Shown here: positions 16,017-21,288 of the stretch, in pieces
How positions within the stretch are numbered: position 1 is the first letter of the stretch
Layout of the letters: each line of letters starts with the position of its first letter
NCBI GenBank assembly: GCA_002712945.1
Contig: PAVA01000019.1
Coordinates: 1 to 21,288 of the forward strand
Source: Citromicrobium sp.
GTDB lineage: Bacteria; Pseudomonadota; Alphaproteobacteria; Sphingomonadales; Sphingomonadaceae
Direction: 5' to 3'
DNA length: 21,288 bases
Program-made: the position numbers and the translations under genes
The notes under the pieces: generated by a model
Told to the model about the DNA's origin: nothing
Database searches by the model: none
What the model saw: only the letters and a program-made list of their open reading frames with translations

Positions 16017-17378
16017 GTGCGCGCTGCTGCCCGGTTGCTGTCCCTGACCTTGCTCTGCCATGCGGCGGGGGGTCTCGTCGCGCAGGATGCGACGGGCGAG
16101 CTTGCTGCGTCGGCGGACGAGGTGCGCTCGGGCGAGGCGGCCACCTATGGCCCTGCGATGGATGAGCGCGACCGCGCGCCGGTGCCTGCACCCATCGCGA
16201 TCCCCGACCCGCTCGACCGTGCGGCCACGCTTGCGGCAGACACCCACCCGCGGGTGCGCGTTGCGAGGGCCGAGGCAGACGCGCTCGCCTTCGAGAAGCG
16301 CGGCGCGCACTGGGGCCGTTACCCGCGCGCGAGCGTGGAAGCTCTGGCGGCGACCGAAGGATCGTCCTTCGCGGATCAGGACGGCCTTGCGCTCAACGCC
16401 ATTCTCGAACAGCCGATCTGGTCCGGGGGCCGCATCGACGGCGAGATCGACCGGGCGCGGGCCAACCTGCGCGCGGGCGAAGATCGCGTCGATGCTGCGC
16501 GCAGCGATATCGTGCTCCGCGTGACCCAGGCCTATTACGACTATGTCCGCGCCGACACGCGCTACGCCATCCTCGATGCAAGCCTGGGCGAACATCGCGA
16601 CCTGCTCGCGGCAATCGGTCGCCGGGTCGACCAGGGGGTTTCCCCGCGAGCGGACATGACCTTGGGCCAATCGCGCACCGCGCAGGTCGAACTCGACCTC
16701 GCCATGGCGGGCGAGACGCGCGAGGGCGCGTTAGTGAGGCTTCAGGCCCTGACCGGAGAGGGCGACTACGAAGCCGTCCTGCCGCTCGTCAGCACGCTCG
16801 ACACGCTGCCTCCGCAGGAGATCGCGCTGGACGAGGCGCTGGGCTGCAGCCCCGAACTCGCGGCGCTGACCGATCTGGTCGATGTGGCCGAGGCGCAGCG
16901 CAGGATCGCGAAATCGCAGGTCTGGCCCGAGGTCGTCCTGCAGCTGTCGCAGAACGAGATTACCGGCGCGCGCGCCGCGGTGGTCCTGCGCGCGCAGCTC
17001 GGCAACGGCCTTGCACAGTTCAGCGCGGTCGACGCCGCCGATGCCCGGATCGCGCAGGCCATCGCCGAATTCGGCGATGCGGAGCGGCGGCTGCGCGAGC
17101 AGTTGCGGCGCGACTACGTGCTGGTCCGGGCGGCGAGCGCGCGGATCGACGCGGGCGTGCTCGCGGCGGACACCGCCAAGGAGATTATCGCGAGCTATCG
17201 CCGCCAGTTTATCGCCGGACGGCGCAGCTGGCTCGACGTGATGAATGCCACGCGCGAGGCTGCGGGGGCGCAGCTTTCCGAGGCCGACGCGCGCGTCATC
17301 GCGGCGGAAAGCACGGCGCGAATCCTCGCGCTGACCTGCCGCTGGCAGCCGGGCAGCACCAGCGGAGTCATCGGATGA
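16017..17378 (+). CDS. TolC-family outer-membrane efflux/secretion protein
   Basis: The protein has 453 aa with a Sec signal (VRAAARLLSLTLLCHAAGG…) followed by long amphipathic helices. Two OEP-type repeats are visible. The first has the conserved LNAILEQPIWSGGRIDGEID and VLRVTQAYYDYVRADTRY. The second ends in the typical AKEIIASYRRQFIAGRRSWLDVMNA. TolC trimers form the outer-membrane channel of type I secretion. GTG at 16017 is the only start after the upstream in-frame stop (15888-15890) that keeps a signal peptide. Its Shine-Dalgarno sequence is weak. The 126 bp before it has only a poor promoter candidate (TTGTGA at 15926, TAGTCC at 15949, 17-bp spacer). It overlaps the ABC gene as ATGA, so it is first in the exporter operon. 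Confidence 0.9.
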   Translation: MRAAARLLSLTLLCHAAGGLVAQDATGELAASADEVRSGEAATYGPAMDERDRAPVPAPIAIPDPLDRAATLAADTHPRVRVARAEADALAFEKRGAHWGRYPRASVEALAATEGSSFADQDGLALNAILEQPIWSGGRIDGEIDRARANLRAGEDRVDAARSDIVLRVTQAYYDYVRADTRYAILDASLGEHRDLLAAIGRRVDQGVSPRADMTLGQSRTAQVELDLAMAGETREGALVRLQALTGEGDYEAVLPLVSTLDTLPPQEIALDEALGCSPELAALTDLVDVAEAQRRIAKSQVWPEVVLQLSQNEITGARAAVVLRAQLGNGLAQFSAVDAADARIAQAIAEFGDAERRLREQLRRDYVLVRAASARIDAGVLAADTAKEIIASYRRQFIAGRRSWLDVMNATREAAGAQLSEADARVIAAESTARILALTCRWQPGSTSGVIG

Positions 17379-19498
17379 GCAAGGGCACCGTCGAAAACGC
17401 CATCCGCAACTATGCGCGGGTGATGGGCAAGCAGCTCTCGCCGCACTGGAACGCCGAATTGCGCGAGGCGCATGTGCCGGAGGGTGTCGAGGCGCTGCCT
17501 GCGGTGATCGGGATCATCGGCTGGGAGCCGGCGCGGCATATCCATGCGCGGCCGCGCCCCGACCAGTTCCCGCTGGTGGTGTTCGACGAGGCGGAAGGCT
17601 GGGCGGTCGCGCGGCAATGGCACGGCGACGACAGCCTCGAGCTGGCGGGCACGCGCAAACCGCTCGCCTATCGGGACGATCAGCAGTTCTTCTCGCTCTC
17701 GGTCCCCGATCCGCTGGCGAGCGTCGATGGCGGCGCGGCGTCGGTCTTCTGGCGCGCGATCATGCGTCGCAAGCAGCCGCTGGTGATGGCGGGGCTCGCC
17801 ACAATCTTCGCAAACCTGCTGACGCTCGCGACCTCGCTCTATTCGATGCAGCTCTACGACCGGGTGATCCCGCTGGCGAGCTTCGACACGCTGCTGGTGC
17901 TGACGGTCGGCGTCGGCTTTGCCCTTGTCCTCGACCTGACGTTGCGATCCCTGCGCGCGCTGCTGATCGAGCGGGAGGCGCAGGAGATCGACGCCGAGGT
18001 CAGCGAGTTCTTCTTCGCCCGCGCGCAGGCCGTCCGGCTCGATGCCCGCCCGCCCGGTATCGGCACGATGGCGGCACAGCTGCGCGGGCAGGAGCAGATC
18101 CGGCAGGTCATGTCCTCGGGGTCTCTGTTCCTGCTGGCGGACCTGCCCTTCGCGCTGTTCTTCATCTTCGTGATCGCCATGATCGGCGGCCAGCTCGCGA
18201 TCGTGCCCATCGTCAGCCTGCCGATCGCGCTCGCGCTGGCCTTCATTCTCTCGCTGGTGATCCGCAAGGGGACCGACCGCGCGCAGGTGAGCGGCAACCG
18301 CAAGAACGGGATGCTGGTCGAATCGCTCGACGCGAACGAGACGGTGAAGGCCAATCGCGGCGGCTGGTTCATGATGGCGCGCTGGAACACGCTGGTGCGC
18401 GAGATCAACCACTACGAAATGCCCGTGAAGAAGGCGTCCGCAGTGGCGGGCTCGCTGTTCTCGACCCTCCAGCAGATCGCCTATGTCGCGATCATGGGCT
18501 GGGGCGCGTATCTGGCGGCGACCGGGCAGATCACCACCGGCGCGCTGCTCGCCTGCTCGATCATTTCGGGGCGCATCAATGGCCCGCTCGTCGCGCAGAT
18601 GCCCAACCTGATCGTCCAGTGGGGCTATGCGCGCTCCTCGCTCGCCGCGCTCGATACGATCATGCGCCTGCCGGTCGATCCGGCAAGCCGCGCAGGTGCG
18701 CTGCGGCCCGAGGTAATAGAAGGCGGTTACGACGCGCAGAACATCGCCTTTACCTATGCCGGGGCGCAGCGCCCCTCGCTCGAGATAGAGCGGCTGGTTA
18801 TCAACCCGGGCGAGCGGGTGGCGGTGATCGGCGGAATCGGCTCGGGCAAGTCGACGCTGCTGAAAGTGCTGTCCGGCCTCTATGCGCCCGGCGAGGGGCG
18901 CGTGCTGCTGGGCGGGCTCGACTTCGGGCAGGTGGCGGACGACATCGCGCGCCGCCATGTCGGCTACGTCGCGCAGGACGCGCGGCTGGTGAACGGCACG
19001 CTGCGCGACAATCTGGTGATGGGGCTGGGCGACGTGACCGACGCGCAGATCATGGACGTGGCCGGAAAGACCAGGCTCGACAAGGTGATCGCGGCGCAGG
19101 CCAATGGTCTGGCGATGCAGATTCAGGAGGGCGGTCGCGGCCTGTCGGGCGGGCAGCGCAGCCTGGTGGGGATCAACCGTCTGCTGCTCTCCAATCCGAA
19201 GGTCTGGTTGCTCGACGAGCCTACCGCCTCGCTCGATCAGCAGACCGAGAATGCCGCGCTCGCCGCCATCGACGCGCAGCTGGCCGATGACGCAATCCTG
19301 GTGATGGTGACGCACAAGCTGGAGCTGCTTCCCCGTTTCAACCGGATCATCGCGATGGCCGATGGCAAGATCGTGCGTGATGGCCCCACGCGCGACATCC
19401 TTCCCGAACTGATCGCGCAGAGCCGCCCGCAAAGGCCACAACCGGGACCGCCCGAAGGCACGGTGACCGCGCGCAACATCGGAAGGAAAGTGTCGTGA
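17375..19498 (+). CDS. Type I secretion ABC transporter/ATPase (LapB/RTX-exporter type)
   Basis: This inner-membrane exporter half-transporter has 707 aa. Residues 1-110 form a C39-like position domain without a catalytic Cys-His pair, so it probably recognises the substrate rather than cutting it. The transmembrane domain spans about 125-430 (starting VMAGLATIFANLLTLATSLY). The nucleotide-binding domain has Walker A GGIGSGKST (486-494), signature LSGGQ (590-594), Walker B VWLLDEPT (610-617) and the H-loop His647. Such proteins energise one-step secretion of RTX proteins, adhesins or bacteriocin-like peptides through a TolC channel. Its upstream neighbour is the TolC-like gene (ATGA overlap) and its downstream neighbour the HlyD-like gene (GTGA overlap). 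No candidate substrate is inside the window. Confidence 0.93.
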   Translation: MSKGTVENAIRNYARVMGKQLSPHWNAELREAHVPEGVEALPAVIGIIGWEPARHIHARPRPDQFPLVVFDEAEGWAVARQWHGDDSLELAGTRKPLAYRDDQQFFSLSVPDPLASVDGGAASVFWRAIMRRKQPLVMAGLATIFANLLTLATSLYSMQLYDRVIPLASFDTLLVLTVGVGFALVLDLTLRSLRALLIEREAQEIDAEVSEFFFARAQAVRLDARPPGIGTMAAQLRGQEQIRQVMSSGSLFLLADLPFALFFIFVIAMIGGQLAIVPIVSLPIALALAFILSLVIRKGTDRAQVSGNRKNGMLVESLDANETVKANRGGWFMMARWNTLVREINHYEMPVKKASAVAGSLFSTLQQIAYVAIMGWGAYLAATGQITTGALLACSIISGRINGPLVAQMPNLIVQWGYARSSLAALDTIMRLPVDPASRAGALRPEVIEGGYDAQNIAFTYAGAQRPSLEIERLVINPGERVAVIGGIGSGKSTLLKVLSGLYAPGEGRVLLGGLDFGQVADDIARRHVGYVAQDARLVNGTLRDNLVMGLGDVTDAQIMDVAGKTRLDKVIAAQANGLAMQIQEGGRGLSGGQRSLVGINRLLLSNPKVWLLDEPTASLDQQTENAALAAIDAQLADDAILVMVTHKLELLPRFNRIIAMADGKIVRDGPTRDILPELIAQSRPQRPQPGPPEGTVTARNIGRKVS

Positions 19499-20649
19499 TG
19501 AAGGCGCTGCGCCCGGCGCACTGGATCATCATTGCGATCAGCGCGAGCCTGATCGTCTTCGTCGTCTGGGCTTTCTGGGCCGAGCTCGACCAGGTCACCC
19601 GCGCGCAGGGGCGGGTGGTGCCCTTCGCCCGCGTCCAGGTGGTCCAGAGCGAGGAAGGCGGCGCGATCAGCGCGATCAATGTGCGCGAGGGGGACCGGGT
19701 GCGCGAAGGGCAGGTGCTGGTCGAGCTGGACGAGGTGCAGCTTGCCGCGAGCCTCGAGGAATCGCGCGCCCGCGTCGCTGCGCTGCGCAGCCGGATGGCG
19801 CGGATCGACGCCGAACTGTTCGACAAAGCGCTGACCTTCCCGGCCAGCCTCAACGACTATCCCGAATTCATCGCCAACCAGCGCCAGCTCTTTGCCCGGC
19901 GCAGGGCAGCGCTTGCAGCCGAAGTCCAGTCGCTTCGGGAAACCGCGCGGTTGCAGCGGCGCGAGCTCGATCTGCACCGTCCACTGGTGGAGACGGGCGA
20001 TGTCGCTCCGGTCGAGATCATCCGCATGGAACGCGTCATCGCCGAGACCGAGGGGCAGATCGCGAATGTGAGGGCGCAATATATCCGCGAGTTGCAGACC
20101 GAGTTTGCGCAGACCGAAGAGGAACTGGTCGCGGCCGAACAGGTGCTGACCCAGCGCGACGACAGCCTGAAGGGCACGCGGCTGCTCGCCCCGACCGATG
20201 GCATCGTCAAGAACGTGCGGCTGACGACCGTGGGCGGCGTTCTGCGTCCGGGTGACGAGGTGCTGCAGATCGTGCCCACGGGCGAGCGGCTGATCGTAGA
20301 GGCGCAGGTGCCCCCGCGCGACATCGCCTATGTCGAGCTCGGCCAGCGGGCGCGTGTGAACTTCGATGCCTTCGACAGCGCGGTCTATGGCTCGGGCGAC
20401 GGGAAGGTGGTCTATATCAGCCCCGACACGCTGTCCGAAGAGCGCGAGGACGGCTCGATCAACACCTATTACCGGGTGAATCTGGAGGTCGATACATCGA
20501 GCATGAACCGGCAAGAGGGCGACCGCCCGATCGACCTGCAGCCGGGCATGACCGCGACCGCCGAGATTCTCACCGGCTCGCAGACCGTATGGGAATACAT
20601 CACCAAGCCGATCCTCAAGACCTCGCGCCAGTCGTTGCAGGAACGCTAG
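19495..20649 (+). CDS. HlyD-family type I secretion membrane-fusion protein
   Basis: The protein has 384 aa. A short cytoplasmic N-terminus is followed by one transmembrane helix (about 10-28, HWIIIAISASLIVFVVWAF). Next comes the first half of a lipoyl/barrel-sandwich domain (GRVVPFARVQVVQSEEGG), long coiled-coil helices (about 80-220), the second lipoyl half (LLAPTDGIVKNV, 'GGVLRPGDEVLQIVP') and a beta-barrel ending DLQPGMTATAEILTG. It bridges the ABC protein and the TolC channel across the periplasm. AAGGA ends 7 bp before the GTG at 19495, which overlaps the ABC stop as GTGA. The adjacent ATG at 19498 is an equally acceptable start and changes only one residue. The gene is convergent with the polysaccharide export gene 23 bp downstream. 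Confidence 0.93.
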   Translation: MMKALRPAHWIIIAISASLIVFVVWAFWAELDQVTRAQGRVVPFARVQVVQSEEGGAISAINVREGDRVREGQVLVELDEVQLAASLEESRARVAALRSRMARIDAELFDKALTFPASLNDYPEFIANQRQLFARRRAALAAEVQSLRETARLQRRELDLHRPLVETGDVAPVEIIRMERVIAETEGQIANVRAQYIRELQTEFAQTEEELVAAEQVLTQRDDSLKGTRLLAPTDGIVKNVRLTTVGGVLRPGDEVLQIVPTGERLIVEAQVPPRDIAYVELGQRARVNFDAFDSAVYGSGDGKVVYISPDTLSEEREDGSINTYYRVNLEVDTSSMNRQEGDRPIDLQPGMTATAEILTGSQTVWEYITKPILKTSRQSLQER

Positions 20650-20672
20650 CGGCAGCGCGGGATTGCGCCTCC

Positions 20673-21288
20673 CTAGAGCGAATTGCCGATCGCGACCGAC
20701 GACAGCGCAAAGCTGGTGAGCGTGGCGATGAAGCGCTGGAGGTCCGCGCCCGGCGCGCTCGACACGTAGAGCACATCCTCGTCGCGCATCGCGAAGTCCC
20801 GCGCCACGAAGATGCCCGCCGCCTGCGACAGGTCGAGCCGGTAGATCACCGGCACCTGGCCGTCGCGCGTCGCCGTCGCCTCCGCCGCGATGGCGGGCGG
20901 CAGCGCGGCCGCATCCTCGAACCGGAAGACGAACACGCCGCGCACGTCCGATCGATCGTCGCGCAGCCCACCGATCCGCCCGAGCGCCTGCGCGAGGCTG
21001 AGCCCGCTTCCCTCGAACGGCACCTCCGCATTGCGCTGCACCGCGCCCAGCGCGATGAAGCTGAAGGGCTGGTGGATCACGGTCACCACATCGTCCGCGC
21101 GCAGCGGCACGTTCTGTGCAGGGTCGAGGATAATCGATTCCAGCGGCATGGTCTCGGCCCGGCTCCCGCGCGCCAGCCGGATGGTGACCTTGTCGACATC
21201 CTCGGTCGGACCGCCAGCCTGCGCGAGGATATCGAGGAGGCGCTCCCCGCGCGCGGTCAGCGGCACCCGGCGCGAATTGGCGACCTCG
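20673..21288 (-). CDS. Polysaccharide export protein (Wza/KpsD type), C-terminal part
   Basis: At least 205 residues are visible and the frame stays open to the window edge (…EVANSRRVPLT), so the N-terminal PES domain is missing. Two SLBB-like modules can be followed. One has ERLLDILAQAGGP and 'VPLRADDVVTV', the other LSLAQALGRIGGLRDDRSD and FAMRDEDVLYVSSAPGADLQ. The latter motif is typical of the second soluble SLBB of capsule/exopolysaccharide outer-membrane auxiliary proteins. The C-terminus ends in a short hydrophobic segment (FALSSVAIG). The family forms the outer-membrane exit for capsule or EPS. The annotated frame begins at the window end; the GTG at 21266 is internal. Confidence 0.9.
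   Translation of the reverse strand, partial: EVANSRRVPLTARGERLLDILAQAGGPTEDVDKVTIRLARGSRAETMPLESIILDPAQNVPLRADDVVTVIHQPFSFIALGAVQRNAEVPFEGSGLSLAQALGRIGGLRDDRSDVRGVFVFRFEDAAALPPAIAAEATATRDGQVPVIYRLDLSQAAGIFVARDFAMRDEDVLYVSSAPGADLQRFIATLTSFALSSVAIGNSL

Noticed and set aside
20650..20672. Bidirectional terminator between the HlyD and polysaccharide export genes
   Set aside because: GCGC-GGGATT-GCGC gives a 4-bp stem with no T-run on either strand.

Overview
The window is about 66% GC by eye, densely packed and strictly bacterial. Gene content and protein style suggest an alphaproteobacterium of the Sphingomonadales, probably Erythrobacteraceae-like. The clues are a single long RelA/SpoT-type protein, a TonB receptor with a C-terminal Phe, DctABD, many 4-base gene overlaps, and a 'cgtcattgcgag…ctcgcaatgacg' interspersed repeat. 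The taxonomic placement is inference, because no rRNA or other marker gene is present.

Layout. (1) 1-3777, plus strand: the 3' part of an M1 zinc aminopeptidase, an 11-bp inverted repeat, then the bifunctional (p)ppGpp synthetase/hydrolase rsh. (2) 3774-5834, minus strand: a minimal zincin, a 97-bp interspersed palindromic repeat, a divergent periplasmic cyclophilin-type PPIase and a GNAT acetyltransferase. The last two are translationally coupled by GTGA. (3) 5835-6068: a 143-bp intergenic stretch with a 26-bp direct duplication, then tRNA-Ser(GGA), whose CCA end directly abuts the dctD stop codon. (4) 6069-15890: a C4-dicarboxylate locus. dctB and dctD run leftward. dctA runs rightward with a putatively secreted alpha/beta hydrolase, a TonB-dependent receptor and an M14 carboxypeptidase-like lipoprotein. 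(5) 16017-20649, plus strand: a three-gene type I secretion exporter (TolC-like, ABC ATPase, HlyD-like) with ATGA/GTGA overlaps. (6) 20673-21288, minus strand: the C-terminal part of a Wza/KpsD-type polysaccharide export protein that runs off the window.

The most notable region is the dct locus. Its 195-bp divergent spacer holds two GC-rich dyads, TGCG-N6-CGCA and GTGCG-N6-CGCAC. They form a perfect 15-bp inverted repeat with centres 32 bp apart, about three helical turns, as expected for tandem DctD sites. The DctD protein keeps its receiver and Fis-type HTH, but it has lost the GAFTGA loop and the Walker B Asp-Glu pair. No convincing sigma-54 promoter precedes dctA, whereas a sigma-70-like promoter is visible. 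The window therefore suggests a DctBD system that no longer acts through sigma-54. In this sequence dctB also carries a one-base frameshift. The downstream genes suggest that dicarboxylate uptake is co-expressed with outer-membrane import and periplasmic hydrolysis of an unknown larger substrate.
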